Shown: in pieces, positions 10,868-25,184 of the stretch
How the letters are laid out: each line of letters begins with the position of its first letter
Numbering within the stretch: the stretch's first letter is position 1
Notes under the pieces: generated by a model
The model's database searches: none
Told to the model about the DNA's origin: nothing
Seen by the model: the letters and a program-made list of their open reading frames with translations, nothing else
Origin: Dermacentor variabilis
Lineage: Eukaryota > Arthropoda > Arachnida > Ixodida > Ixodidae
DNA: 64,000 nt
Reading direction: 5' to 3'
Assembly: GCF_050947875.1 (NCBI RefSeq)
Contig: NC_134574.1
Coordinates: forward strand, 150,643,934-150,707,933
Position numbers and translations under genes: made by a program

Positions 10868-10873
10868 GTAAGT

Positions 10874-11834
10874 TATGCCGTTTCTGCATTCGTAGTTATT
10901 CGTTCATTTGTGTGCTTTTTCCCATAGCGCGTTCGTCTTGTATTCTTTATATCAGGCACATATGCATGCGTGTGAAACTCGTTTATTTCTGGATAACACA
11001 AAATACTTTGTTTTTATTCACTTGTTGCACACCGGCTGCAAGAGCGTCAAGATGTACAGTACGCTGCCTGGAATCACGTCCTGGACTGACAACCTGTTCA
11101 CCCTGAAGTTTCCTCTAAAGCCTCTAAAGAGGGCTCAGTGCACTCTGGAGGCATGCCAGCGACAGAAGGATTCTCTGGAACACATGCTGAAATCAAGTTA
11201 TGCAAAGTAAGGCTACGCATTCACCTGCGCAAGCTCGAAGTTGCGAGAATTAGTGGGCATGGAAGCAAGAGAGGCGCTGCAGTTAATTTGCAGTGAGTTG
11301 TAGCGCTTGTTGTTCTTGAAATCCTTCAATTTCCCGACCAAATAAACAAGCTATCACATCGGAAATTGGTATCTATTGAATGCACTTTTTCTCAGTGTTG
11401 AGAAGCCGTATGGCCACTTTATTTTAGCAGCATCGATGACCGCTTTATAGCAATTGCCAGTTGACAATATATTCGTGCAGAAAATATGTTAACAGGGCTT
11501 TATAGTCAATTACTACGTGAGAGTCGTAATTTAGTGCTATATAAGCTACATGTAAGGCACCAAATAATCTGGTATGCATTCATTATTTTGTTTACCCTCA
11601 TCTGCATATTTACAGTAAGGTAAAAGAATTCAAAAAAGATCAATAACTGTGCAAGCACTGCTAAACAGAATACGGCCACGAAATAAAATAAAACGTTCAA
11701 TGAAAGCGCATGCTTTATACTCAAGCTAAACATAAAAATGCGCCAGAAATGGTTCATTTCGTAGTATTAGTGTGTAATATCCCACAGAACAAATATATAT
11801 TACGTTTCGAACTACAATGAAGCAATAAAAGCAG
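10874..11834. other. Intron-like or intergenic sequence, no feature recognised
   Basis: A/T-rich, without domains. A second THAP exon (His-Phe followed by TPxxF/Y) was looked for and not found. Confidence 0.5.
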
Positions 11835-11835
11835 C

Positions 11836-12020
11836 CCGGATGTATAGGCTCCGTAGTTATCGCGTTCGACTGCTGATCCTCAGGACGCGGGAGCCACACA
11901 GCCGCGGCGGCCGAGTTTCTATAGGGGTTAAACGGATGGTGCTGTGTACTAGTTCGGTATCGGTGCATGTTAATAAAACCTCAGGTGGTCGAAATTTCCC
12001 TCTACCACGGATCCATCGCA
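11836..12020 (+). mobile_element. Old, degenerate tRNA-derived SINE (Ruka-like)
   Basis: Seen: GGCTCCGTAGTTATCGCGTT, then CGACTGCTGATCC, GGACGCGGGA, CGGCGGCCG, and finally CAGGTGGTCGAAATTTCC follow, in order, the parts of the better-preserved SINE at 45566-45810 (which is on the minus strand). Many substitutions and indels show this copy is old. No target duplication could be identified. Confidence 0.6.
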
Positions 12021-12780
12021 CCCGATGCTACGAAATCACAAAGGCTGTGGATGTGATATTGGTTGAAATATGCGACGTTAAAAAATTCGCTAATGTCAGC
12101 ACAGGTAACACAGACAAAAATAGTTAGACAGACAGGTAACACAGACACAAATGAAAAGCTGCCACATTCACTGCAGTTTCCGTGACCCCGAAACAACCAT
12201 TCAACATTCGTAGAACATCACTTACACACGGCCTCGTTTCAACTGCAGAGTGGTTATTTGACTGTTACCATCATTGCTTTCCACTAAGCATTGCAGCATT
12301 CAGCCGGTAAATGGGCTAGCTGATGACTGATTCGAAAACAAGATTTGAAAGTAGCGTGTGCGATGACAATTATTCTTTTGTCCCATGGCGGCACGCAGTT
12401 TGTTATACAAATTCGGGTTTCAGCTGGCAGCCAAACGGTCTTTGCGCTTTGGTTAAAGCGCACAAAACTCACACGCAGACGCAGCGAAAGACCGCGGGAC
12501 TCGTGCCTGCTTATGTTTCGTGCCTTTAACCAAGGTGAACAGTCACCAGCTAGCCCAACAGGACGTTCTTTTAAGGTCTGCGCGGCTGGTGTCGACGGCA
12601 GTTTTCTGCTGCCAGCAAGTCCAGTTGGAAATTCCGCTTTAAAAATAAAAATGACAGAATATAAATAGATACCTTCACACTGTGGATGCGAAAATTTCGT
12701 GTTCTCGACATATCATTAAAGCAGCACACGCTATCAAAGCGAACTGTACATGCAGCTGCGCGACGCCCGTTGACTGCCTA
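12021..12780. other. No feature recognised
   Basis: Contains a short near-direct repeat around AGGTAACACAGACA (12103 and 12135). Nothing coding is recognised. Confidence 0.5.
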
Positions 12781-12953
12781 CGGAGCGGGCATCATAATGG
12801 CGGACGCCGTAGCAGACGACGCGGTTGTCTTCACCCTGCACGGCGGTGGAGGGGAGCGCGCGGATCGAGGCCCTCTAGGTGTCGCCGCCTCGAATCTCGG
12901 AAGCCAGCGCGCGGTCTGTATCTCTCTCTCTCTCTCTCACCCCCCCCCCCCCC
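12781..12953 (+). other. GC-rich stretch with ATGGCGGACGCC, ending in (CT)n(C)n
   Basis: 12797 begins ATGGCGGACGCCG, a frame (Met-Ala-Asp-Ala-Val) that looks like a first exon in a CpG-rich setting, but it soon runs into (CT)9 at 12921-12938 and a run of 14 C at 12940-12953. No domain is recognised. It may be a promoter with a first exon or part of a GC-rich dispersed repeat. Confidence 0.3.
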
Positions 12954-15900
12954 TGGGCTTAGCTGCTGCGCGCGCCTGCCTGCCTTGGCTGCTGCTTGCT
13001 CGGTCACTTGTCACACAGGGGGTTGGTGGAACGTGGCGTCCTCGATTTGTCAGCAATACCGTCGAAATGATTCCGCTCTATAGCCGACATACTGACGTAA
13101 AAACTGTACGAAAAAAATAACCTGCACCAATTTAATCGCAAATCTCGACAGCACACCCCTCAGAAAAGCCCGAGAACATCACTACTGGTAGTGCAAAATT
13201 CGAAGGAACCGCTCAGCGATGTTCAATTGGACCTTTACGCTTCGGCATTCACCACTCATAAAAAGTGCTTAGCTGTCCTTGGATTTCTTTATCGCATATT
13301 TGTCAATAAACAAGTGGTATGGAGAACACATTAGGCCAAACCGCATAGCCGCCGCATTTGATCGCTCACAGGCATATCCTTGGCATGCGGGAAGACAGGT
13401 TGGGAAATCAGGTGCCGCGCTGTTGGGCTCCCCTCTGCGACAGCTTTGTGCTAAGTGGGCGACCATAAGCAAAGTCAATCAGGTAGACTATTACGGGTAG
13501 TCAGAGAGACACTGCTTGAAAAGATTAGAGTGCCAGATAAAAGCTTAAATTTCATCATCGGCTCTACATTTTCCGAACTCTAAACTAGGGATGGAAGATT
13601 TCTGGGATTATGAGTTTGAGGGGGAAAAGTAATTTTTCGTTCTTTTTTGGGAGCAATTGTAGAAAATGTCTGATAAACTAGAACTCCCGTACAAGTTAAC
13701 ATAGCCCCTATTTATTATTCCACCCATAAAATGAATTCTTAACTACACGTGATAATTACGCAGAGAAAGCAAATACAATGGCAAGCACAGCTTGTCCTTT
13801 TAAATGAAAGATTTCTGATAGGACAACTCAGAAAAAGGTCACTCAGCGCCCGGGTCACTCTCCCTGGAGACACTCACATTACAATCGTTCGCGGCTGTTT
13901 TTACATTCAGATTCGTTCGTGCGTAGTCGAGTTTCCGAACACGTTTACTGGTGAGCCTGTTGGAAAAGGTCGTTATGAACATATCCAAACAAAATCCAGC
14001 TTCGTTAATAAATGGCAGATATAGGCATCTGCAGCAGCGTTGAAACCACAGCTGACAACGGCTGTAATACGTTGCACTTGAGAGCTACGCCACATTTTCG
14101 ACACGGAACTGAACGCATATAATCAAGCCACTTGAAAACGGCGCGGTTATTTTCTTGCGGTCGACTTCGCTTCTAGAATCGTACGCTGCACAAGCAGAGA
14201 ATGACCGCTATTAATGTAGCGGGACATTTATGTGCTTTTGTTTTCACTTTCTCTGCGCAGGAAAAGATAACAACCGTAATAGTAACAATTTTTTTCCTTT
14301 CTCAGCCTTTCCGATGCTTTTCACTGCCCGTACATCTCTAAACCCGCCACGGTTGGAAGGAGGCTTTGGCGTTGCTCTGCTACAAGACCGAGTTAGTGGG
14401 ACAAAAGCCCGTATCTTCCCGGGGCGAGATGCAAAAAACACCCGTCTACCGTGCATTGGGGCGTGGTGACGAAACACGTCGGGTCAAAATTATAGCGGAG
14501 TTGCCAACTACGGCGAGCTGCACAGTTATATCATAGTTTTGCTACGCAATACCTAAGCATGCAGTTTTTAATTTTTAACCGTCATGAGTAGAGGGACGTG
14601 ATGCGAAAATTGCCACGTTCATCCCAGCTGAGTGCGTGGGTCTGCGTCACTGTCGCAGCTTTGGGTCCATAGCCTACGGCAGGGTAGAGGGTAGTAACAG
14701 CATGTGCACGATGATGCTGTCGCCTAGACCGTATTTTTACGTATTGAGCACTAAGTTTATGCATTCAAGGAAGAAGAATGATGGAATTAGTATTAGTAAA
14801 TTTCAGTACCTGTGTACTTTGATCTGTGGCGTTATCAATGAGAAAATTTCAACCAGTAGCAATTCAGGCGACAATAACCGCGGAGTAACCGACGATTATT
14901 CCTCAAGAATTATGGAGAGCCGTGGATCAGCGCAGAAGTATTCGAGCATCGTGAAAAAAAAGATCGGTTGAGTTCTTAGCCATTTTGGTCGCATCCGAGA
15001 ATTAAGCGTCGAAGAACTAGACTTTACGCTTTTCTTTTGTTTCCCCTACCGTGTGCTACGCCGTACATGCTGTTGCCACTCTTTATTTAGGTAAATATTG
15101 CTTCCCGTACGACATAAAAGGTCGTCGTAAGCTTATTTTCCTTAGCCTCTTGTTTTGATCATTGTTCAGCCTAAATACACAGCTTTCATTATGTGATTTC
15201 TCGTGCATAGAGCCTTTCTTTTTTAACTCCAAGTATACGAATTCCTTTCTTTATTATGTGTGCAAGCATAAACTGGCTGATAGAGTTTTAAGACCGCACC
15301 ATTTAGTTTTGCATTACGAGATTTTTAACTATCACGTAAAGTTATTACACTTTGAGTTTATTCTGAATCCGCCTTTGGCCCTTCGCTATCGATCATAAAT
15401 TTTCCGGCCGCGTGCATTTTGCCTGTCTGTCACACGGCGAAAGGCAAATTGGGAGCGGCGCGAAAAATTTCGACCAATCATGGATGGCTAATGCGGATTT
15501 GGAATAAACTCTGAGTGGAATTAGTTTACGTTATCGCGACAGGGGCAGCAAGACGCGCCGTAATGGACGACTCTGAAACTATTTCGACCCCTCTAGTTCG
15601 TTGCGGTCCTCATAAATGTAGTTTTACCAGAATAGATTATTCACTCCGTCCCATCTGAAACGTGGACACTGCGTTCAGAAACCTAACCCGAGACATCGAT
15701 GGCACAAAGCAACAGAACTTCCATAGTCAGAGTCAGGACGAACCAGGCGGGAAAAAACGCTTCGTGGTAAAAAACGTTTAATGTAGTCGAAATCTTAAAG
15801 CAAATCTTGTTTCATCACTTTTCCTATATAGTCGAGCACGAACATTAGTTGAACACTTCGCACTGCATTTGAATCCTGCTGCGTAAAGGAAAACCTTGAA

Positions 15901-16900
15901 ACAATTTCACCCCGGCGGCCGTCCTTAGGACGCAATCTATTTTATCTCTTGGTAGCATTCCAAGCTTTGCAAATGCACGAGCCACTTCCTTATGCGTGGC
16001 ACACGCTAAGCACGAGCCAGTATGGTCGGTTCTCTTTGCATACGTATTCGTTACGAAGACATGTAGGTGCGAAAAATGCAGATGCGCCCGTAACAAGGAT
16101 GACAGTAAAAAAATAAAGGAATATATATGTTAACATGGCACGCCGCATAATTGCGTGTCGATGGTCGTCGCTTAAACCACGCTTAGACAACACGCAAATG
16201 CCGCGACATCGCACCATCGATAGACCATCTTCGTTAGAATAGGTGCGCGTTAAAATTTCCTGTACAAAGATATGTGGTTGTCAAACTCTATCTTTCGTGA
16301 GTGAGCCGCACTGACATCATAGAGCCCTTCGCAGACTCCTTGAATTCTGCTGTACGTAATTGCGCGAAGGAAACGCTAACTATTTCATTCCCGCGACGAA
16401 TCCCACGTATGTCCTTGAAGAAGGAAAACGAAGAGGCTAGTGCAACGCCGTAACCCTCTCTCATTGGAGGACACCTCAACAGCGCTGCACGGGGAATGGG
16501 CGGGAGGAGAAAAAGATGAAGAATCCCACATCGCGAACTGTCCCCTTTCTAGGCGGCGTCCCAAATGTGCGTAGGTTCTTTTTATGCGTGGCTCGGGTGG
16601 CGGGTTCAGGCTTGAAACAGCGTTTTCACAAGGGGACCTGCCTTTGCAAGGGCAACGCACGACGGCTTTTCGTGAGCAGTTGGCGCTAACGTGTGCCAAG
16701 CCACATAGGCTATATATGTACAAAAACAGCAGGACTTAGATGTAACAGATTTATTTGTGAAGTGCTCCTAAGGTGAATAAAAAAAAAGTCACCGCTAATC
16801 CACTCCTCTGAACGTGGTTGGTCAGCGAAGCTAATTGTGCCTGTAAGGTAGGGCAGACTGCTCTTCAAAGTGATATATGATACGAACACACGTTTTAAGG
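12954..16900. other. Long stretch without recognised features
   Basis: Both strands were read for conserved domains, tRNA-like boxes and repeats. Only short frames without motifs were seen (for example 13749-14024, 14636-14971, 16385-16723). Part of this may be intron. Confidence 0.5.
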
Positions 16901-16927
16901 CAGTTTACAAAACCTTTATTTTATTTA

Positions 16928-17190
16928 TTATCTTGAATTTACGGCTATATATGACCACTTTGTGGCCGCTATGACACACAAACGTGTTACCGTTCTTACT
17001 TGAAAAATGTTTTTCGAAGAACTTAAATCAATCCATGACCCGCGTACGGTAGTTGGTTGAATCGGATCGTTGAAGAAACCGAGGCCAAACTTTTCCGCGA
17101 AGTGGTTGGACCACCGCTTCCTTTCCGGTTTTGAGATGTCTGCGTTAATGTCTCCAACAAAGACCACCGGCAAGGCATTCGCGGCAACGT
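16928..17190 (-). pseudogene. Endonuclease/exonuclease/phosphatase (EEP) domain relic of a mobile element
   Basis: Seen: the minus-strand frame reads PVVFVGDINADI, then FGLGFFNDPIQPTTVRGSWIDL, then SSSKNIF. This order (GD-x-N-x-D, a 'gl ... p-T ... ID' block) is that of the C-terminal half of EEP nucleases found in non-LTR retrotransposons and in the endonuclease part of some Helitron relatives. The frame has no ATG before a TGA just upstream of 17190. The final His block (S-x-H-x-P/A) is not intact (TKWSYIAV in its place), so the nuclease would be inactive. The parent element cannot be decided from this fragment. Confidence 0.55.
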
Positions 17191-18490
17191 ACGTTGATCA
17201 ACGCGGAAGTGCGCCTGCCTCGTCATCAATCATGTGGTTTGATGACGTTTTTATTTGCGCGTATCGTATTGAAACGAAAGCTGTGATGCATGTTCGCTTC
17301 ACGCCTGTGCCTTACAAGGGTATGAGCCATTGCTCATTGCACTGCACTGCATGCCGCCGGGATCCGCCCACTGGGTTTTCTATCGACATGACGTACGCGA
17401 AAAAATCCTGGAATCCTAGCCATAGACAGCCGCAAAAATACCCTGCATTTCGAAAGTAACACGCGAGAAAACAAGAAAATTGTACAGCGCCACTCAAAGA
17501 CGGGAAGACTTATGATTGATATCATTTGATTTGAAACACCGGTATAGCAGTTCCGGCCGAACAGAATGACCACAGCGGCGAAATGGTGACAACGACAGCA
17601 ATAGTGGCAAGCGGGCAGTATATGAGAAGTCACACGTCCGGGACGGAATTCCTGGCGGGTACAATGCAGTAGTTATTTTTTTTTTTGCTTTGTCCTGTCA
17701 CATTGTTTTCTTTTGTGCTACTGAAAGATGACGATCAAAAAATGGTCTCCAATCCACGCTGAGAAGGTGGTTGTACAGTCAAGTTGTAAACAACTAGAAC
17801 GATTACACATTACGACGTAAGTAGAAATTATTGTCGTGGCAACATTCACATCCACTTTAACTAATTATTAGCCTAAGACGTTTCGACGGCCTGCTATTTT
17901 GCTTGTGCCGCTACTTCGTGCACTTTTAGGGAGTATATCAGAGAGAAGCAAAATTCCCCGCGCCTCGTATTCACGCTGCTCTTCAGGAGTCCTCACTATA
18001 CGTGGCCCTCCCATAGCGCTATCACAACACAAATCAGTTGCTAGGTGAGTTCGTCCTTTACATACGAAAGTGTAGTTACGTTACTCCCTGCTTCGTATGC
18101 TACAGTCAAGCTGCCGTCGCCGTGCCAGCTTGCGCAACATTATTCTTTACCGGTGCACGCATGCGGGGGGCGCCATACGTGCTTCCCGTTGAATGTAGGC
18201 GCAGGAGCGGCTTATCATCAACGATGTTGTTCGGATGCTTGTGTTGAACTTGTTCTTTATTGACACGCATGCTGTTCTATAGTAGGACAGGACCCATGAA
18301 GCTGCCCGCTATTTGAGTTCGCCCTTCACCTTGGCGCCTGCAGCAGATGACCTCCAACATCTCCCATGCGGCCGGTCTAGAGGACCCCTCCACTAGCACA
18401 GTACTGCCCTACCTCGGCCAATGGGCAGGGCTAGCTCTATCGCATGACTTGCAAGAATGTGCGCAATGAAAAACGGTTTCGTGAAGCTAG
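17191..18490. other. No feature recognised
   Basis: 17300-17340 contains a TTACAAGGGTATGAGCCATTG word also found near 27550 and 27690 in altered form, suggesting a short dispersed repeat. Nothing coding. Confidence 0.4.
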
Positions 18491-18519
18491 CGCTAATGAA
18501 AATTTTGGAACAGTCTTAT

Positions 18520-18900
18520 AAAGTTCATGGACGCGTGTCTAAAAACTCGATAGCTTTTTGTACACTATCCTATGGACTAGTTTATGGACAGTCTATGGAC
18601 TTTGGCCTTAGATTTTGTAGACTAGTATAAGATATACGTCTAACGACTGCCTATAGAACATGAATAGAGATGTCACTTTCTGTTACGTACTGTCCAAAAA
18701 AAAGTACCATAGACAAATATGTGTACACTGGCAATGGATTATACATGCAGGCCAGTATACATGTAAGGCCATATGCATATATATGGCCTTACAATTTTCG
18801 CCGACTATTGTCTATATACAAGCTCTACAAAATTTCTAGACGCTAGTCAATGGACAGTGTTTAGACTTGTGTCCTTTCACATTATGCCACCTATCTGGGT
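18520..18900. repeat. Array of GTCTATAGAC-like motifs, left
   Basis: Degenerate copies of the palindromic word GTCTAT(A/G)GAC recur every 20-40 bp (TCTATGGAC, GTCTATATAC, GTCAATGGACAG). At 18762-18793 there is a 13-bp inverted repeat, TGTAAGGCCATAT/ATATGGCCTTACA, with a 6-nt spacer. Several words here are the inverse of words in the right-hand array (21150-21657). Confidence 0.65.
18762..18793. repeat. 13-bp inverted repeat (TGTAAGGCCATAT)
   Basis: Arms 18762-18774 and 18781-18793, perfect, spacer GCATAT. The outer TGTAAGG/CCTTACA matches TGTAAGG at the right end of the second array (21649-21655), as element termini would. Confidence 0.7.
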
Positions 18901-19457
18901 AGATAATATTATACCGGTTATATAAGCACTAACTGCTCAAGGTTGAAAATGTCTATAACGATATAAATTTTTGTGCGCTTTGAGGTGCTTTGTCTTCATG
19001 TTATATACAGCTAAATCTATAAAGAAAAACATTAAGGAATTGTACATATAAAAGCACGCATGCAGAAGGAAGATCTTGAAAAAATATAGAATGCTTGAAA
19101 GAGACGTGAATCTTAACACTAAGCTTTACAAATTTTGCATAATTAAGGCATTGCAGTTACATGCCCGCATGCCGTTAAATGAAATCCGTCGCCATGTTAC
19201 ATGCCTATGTTACAAGTTGGTTTAAATATTGTTTATTTTACGCATGGCAGAACATAGATATTTCGAATGTATGCGCAGCTAATGCTTCAGATCGGCATTC
19301 ATGCGTTAATGTTAACAACTAGCTTACGGTGGTCATGATGTAACAAAGTGACGCTATCAAATGTTAATCCAAAAAGAAGAACTCGAAGCAATTCCTCTAG
19401 TGATGAATCATGCAGTGAGAGAAAGAAGTGCACCAAAACTGAATGATCTCCTTAATT

Positions 19458-21145
<1,688 letters not shown>

Positions 21146-21149
21146 GCAC

Positions 21150-21657
21150 AGTTATGCTTTTGTAGACTTAAGTGTATGAAATGTCTATACGCAAATGTCT
21201 ACAGACTATCTATAGACAATCGTGTGTAGACATTCCACATAGCTTCTACTTTTGTAGACTGAAGTCTATAAAATGCCTATAAGCCAATGTCTATAGGCTA
21301 TCTATAGACATTTGTCCATGGAGATTCCATAGACTTCAACCTACAAAAATAGCACTGTATAACCCTATACACTTTTGTCTATAGACATTCTGCAGACATT
21401 TGTTTACAAACGTGAATTTTCATTAATCTATAGAGTGTCTATAGACTCAGACATTTCATAGACTAGTCTACAAAAAGTGTGAGGCCATAGGTTCACAGAG
21501 TGTCTATACGAATAGTATATAGACAGTCTATAGACTAATCAGTGTAAGACCATAAGTCTATATACTAGTCTAAAGAACTATCTACAGATAGTCTGTGCAC
21601 TTCATAGACATGTATATAGGCTGTCTACAGACTTTCTACAAAACTTTTTGTAAGGGA
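21150..21657. repeat. Array of GTCTATAGAC-like motifs, right, with a 92-bp tandem unit
   Basis: More than a dozen degenerate GTCTATAGAC palindromes. Two adjacent units starting CTTTTGTAGACT at 21157 and 21249 are homologous along their length (92-bp period). The array ends ACTTTTTGTAAGGG at 21643-21656. Confidence 0.75.
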
Positions 21658-21659
21658 GT

Positions 21660-24060
21660 GTCCTGAACAATCGATCATTCGCTCTCAAATTTTCGCGTAA
21701 AGCCTCTAGAACAACCTTTCTTTGCAATACAATGCTGCAGGTTCGTTGCGTCCGCAAGAAAAGATGTCGCAAGTGAAAAATCGAAGATACGATAGTAGGG
21801 GCTGTTCGTCGACGCTGGTAATGCGAGATATGCACGCAAATGCTGAGAAATATGGTTACTCTTTTCGCGTTGGACTCTCGCTTCGAAATTCTGCAAGTCA
21901 CGTTGCACATGTGCGTAGCGTGAAAACAGAGGACAGACGCGATCACCAAGTTGAATGCCAGTGCTTGGCTCCGTGCGCTGCTTTCTACCATTCACTGCAC
22001 CGCGTATGAAGTTTTAGCAGGACATACCGCAGTGCTGGTTTTCTCTCGCTCGTGTTCTGTGCACTGGTTAATTGTCCGTGGGTTTCTTGACTGTAAGTTT
22101 AGAGATTCAGTGTTCAGGGACGCTTTGGCTGCGAGCACAGCGCAATGACATGAGCGACTTCTGCATGCAAGCACGCGCCCAGGCCCACCAGCGTGGCGTC
22201 TGGATACCAAAGCCGAAAACAATGAAGCACAAGCTAATTAAATGACAAAGCATAGGAAACGAACGCGCATGCGCTTCAACAGCATGCGCTTCAACAGACT
22301 GAATGAGGATAGAACGCTCAGGCCTTGCCAGTCTCTACCGTCGGTGTGCCTCTGTGAATAAGTGCATGCAGTAGCAATTAATGTGCACCGACGTCGTAAT
22401 CGCTCTTCCAGTTTGTTCCTCCTGTTGGCAAAAGCTGCTCCAATGAACTTTTTTGAGTTGTGCCAAAGCCTCTCTTTCCGCGCTCTTCGTTATTGCATTT
22501 TGCAGTACAAATTAAAGTCAGATTGTCGTAAACATCGCGCTAACTTCTAACAAACTTTTCGTTTTCTCTCGTTCTGGAACAAATTTAGAGCAAAATGTAC
22601 GCCGAAACAGCCCACTAGGCTCCTGATTCCTGTTGCAGAATATGTTTTAGCTGTTAAAATGCTTAAAAACTTCAAAATACGTTATTGTAACAGAAGAGTC
22701 CTTTAACGTAAAGAGGGAGTCGTGCTAATAGGCAAAATAGCGACTCCTCAAACACTTTTTCCTATGGAAGCTAGGCTTGCCCTTGAGCACATCGTGGTGG
22801 AAAATAATGCAGAAACATATAATATCATTTTTTTAGAAAGGGGAAGGGGGTAACGAGGGTGCAGTAGTCGCATATAAGAACACGGGGATTTGAGACGAAA
22901 ATTAAATGCTACACCATTACCTGCGATTGATTTCATTCCCTCATTTCGTTGCGCCTATAATACCGAAAATAAAAGGGCCCTTACGTTGCTTCCGGCATTG
23001 CTACGGATTTACTGCTTCACCCTTACATCTGCGAACTGCAGTGGGAGAACACCATAGAATCAGGGGGAAAGCAGCAGCTAAGCGAAAAGGTTTGTTTTGG
23101 CCGCGTCGTCAACCAGATGGCGGATGACGCTTTGCGAAAAGCCGATAGATCGCGCTTAACACTGAGAATATTCCCTCTTGCTAGGATAATTCCTCCAAGA
23201 GTTAGCAACATCCTCATCCTCCTCCTCCTCCTCCTCCTCCTCCTGCAGGTTTCGCGCAATTTTTAAGGCTACAAGAAACTCGATCTTGCGCTGGTGCGCC
23301 TGATCATGCAAATTACAAAGTTCTGCCTCACGTTAGGAAATCATTCTCGTTCGCCGTTATTTTACATAGATAAAAAAGAAAAACAAACAGTCGCCTCCTT
23401 GAGGTTGCGTTGCACGGATAGCGACCATTCAGAGCCAGTTTGAATACTGTTTTATGTGTGGTCTATCAATTATGACTTCTATTAAACATTTTAACGAAAT
23501 GCTGGGGATATCTCTCTTTCAGTTCCAGATCTCCTAATCCTGCCGCAGTCAGTCGTGCGATATCGATGCGACAGACAAGCGTAGCCAAATCTGTTTCTTT
23601 ATCAAGTAAGATGCTTTGACAGTTTTCTGCCTTGCAGCATGAAGCGATTAGAGAGATGCATTATGAAAAGCAAATAGTGAAAGCTTCCTCGAACTTTAGA
23701 ATCCACAGGCGCACGTACCATGTTGGAACAGAAGGGGGAAAGAAAAGAAACACTATTTTTCTATGAAAGGAAAACACGGATCTCAGGGCCTGTGCTAACC
23801 AGCTTGCCTGGTGCACCACGTGCCATGAGGTTGTATTGAGGAGCTGGACGTTCAGTTGGAAAATATGCACAAAAAACAAAAACGATGCAAACGTTTGTAT
23901 ATGATAAAGAAGTCTTGTGGGTCTCCCCGATTGGGGATAATTTTTCGCGTCAGCTTTTCTACTTCTGCTGCGATGTTTAACGCAGAAAAATAACCAGTTA
24001 TGATGGGAATCCAGCGCCAGGGTCGATCGCCTGCAAAGGACAGACATTCGTGACGTGAAC
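21660..24060. other. No gene recognised; small repeats only
   Basis: Holds a 15-bp tandem duplication GCATGCGCTTCAACA at 22267-22296 and a (TCC)n tract at about 23216-23243. Small frames show no domains. Confidence 0.5.
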
Positions 24061-24067
24061 GCAACCT

Positions 24068-24340
24068 ACCCTGCGTTTCCCACCCGCTGAGAAACAGAGA
24101 GACGGTGCCAAAAAAAAATAATGTAGATTTGTCGGTAAGGTTGCATTCCCGGTTCAGCGAACTCGTCGGTAAACAAGGGGCATCAGTGGAGTAGTGTTAC
24201 ATGCTTTGAGAAACTCAAAGAGTTCTGCATCAGGAGCGCGGCTTGTAAAGCAGTCTTGCTTTACAAGCCGCGCTACTTCGTGGTGCTTATAGCATTCGCG
24301 CACCATCGGCGCCGGCATAAACGGGGTGTCACACGTAACT
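24068..24340 (+). repeat. Dispersed repeat D, copy 1
   Basis: Matches 25185-25430 in order: TTTCCCACCCGCTGAGAA, GTTCAGCGAACTC, GCATCAGGAGC, CTTCGTGG. It differs by containing a local inverted duplication (24235-24274) that copy 2 lacks. Confidence 0.75.
24235..24274. repeat. Perfect 18-bp inverted repeat with 4-nt loop
   Basis: AGCGCGGCTTGTAAAGCA (24235-24252), loop GTCT, then its exact reverse complement (24257-24274). The other copy of repeat D has only the left-arm-like sequence, so the right arm is an added inverted copy. Confidence 0.9.
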
Positions 24341-24361
24341 TTAGCCAAATTTAAAAAAAAA

Positions 24362-24700
24362 ATGTGCAAATGCTACGTAGCTGCGCAGAACCGAAGTAAT
24401 TAATGTTGCTTCACGTGACTTGAAGATACTCATTATTTTTTTATTGCATTCCACGTAACTACATAAATAGTCTTAATATTAACTTCTCAAATATTATAGT
24501 TCGACAAAAATTCTCAATGAGAATATTCTGCAGCAACACGAAAACTTCCCTATTACATGTTTATGTTGCTCGATACGTGCTACGTAAAAGTGGTTTCTTT
24601 TTCGGAGCGTGAAAGAAGCCCGCAAAAACACGCAAAGTGCCCCGAGCGGCCACTCGTGCGGCAATTTCGCGAGCATTTGCGGACTTATTTCACGCTGGGA
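24362..24700 (+). repeat. Dispersed repeat C, copy 1
   Basis: Matches 42987-43350 in the same orientation: AATGCTACGTAGCT, TTGCATTCC, GTTGCTCGATACGTGCTA, GAGCGTGAAAGAAGC(C/G)CGC, GGCCACTCGTGCG. No coding potential. Confidence 0.75.
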
Positions 24701-25184
24701 AAAAACAGTTTTATGCACAAGAACGGAGCAGATTAAACGAAAAAAAAGTAATCATTTTTTTCCCTCTGTTCGACACCATGCTTCCCCCATTATTTCGGCG
24801 CGACTGTTTGATTATTAAAATGTAAATGCGCAATCGGACCACGACGCCAGAATGGCATAACACAGACATGAGCACTTCCGTTTTGTTCATACGCTGAACC
24901 AATTCGCTCTTATAGTTATACTGACGGTCATTCTATCATGGATAGCGAGCTTTAGTGTCAGAATATAAATAAATATGCCAATCAGTTATACCAATCAGTC
25001 AACAGGGAACTGACAGTAAGGGCAACTCCACGAATCTCAAACTTTGGTTAGCAGTGAATTAGCTCATCTTAGGGCGACCTTATGTGTGCCTGGGGAAATG
25101 GTGCGACATTAGTTTGCTTAGGCAGCCGCGATAGCTACAATAAGTTTACAGTTCCTGTTCAGCGCAAGCATGGAATCTTAAGCA

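Noticed and set aside
12682..13120. GC-rich frames as a real protein
   Set aside because: The frame crosses (CT)n(C)n and has no domain; kept only as a weak promoter/first-exon candidate.
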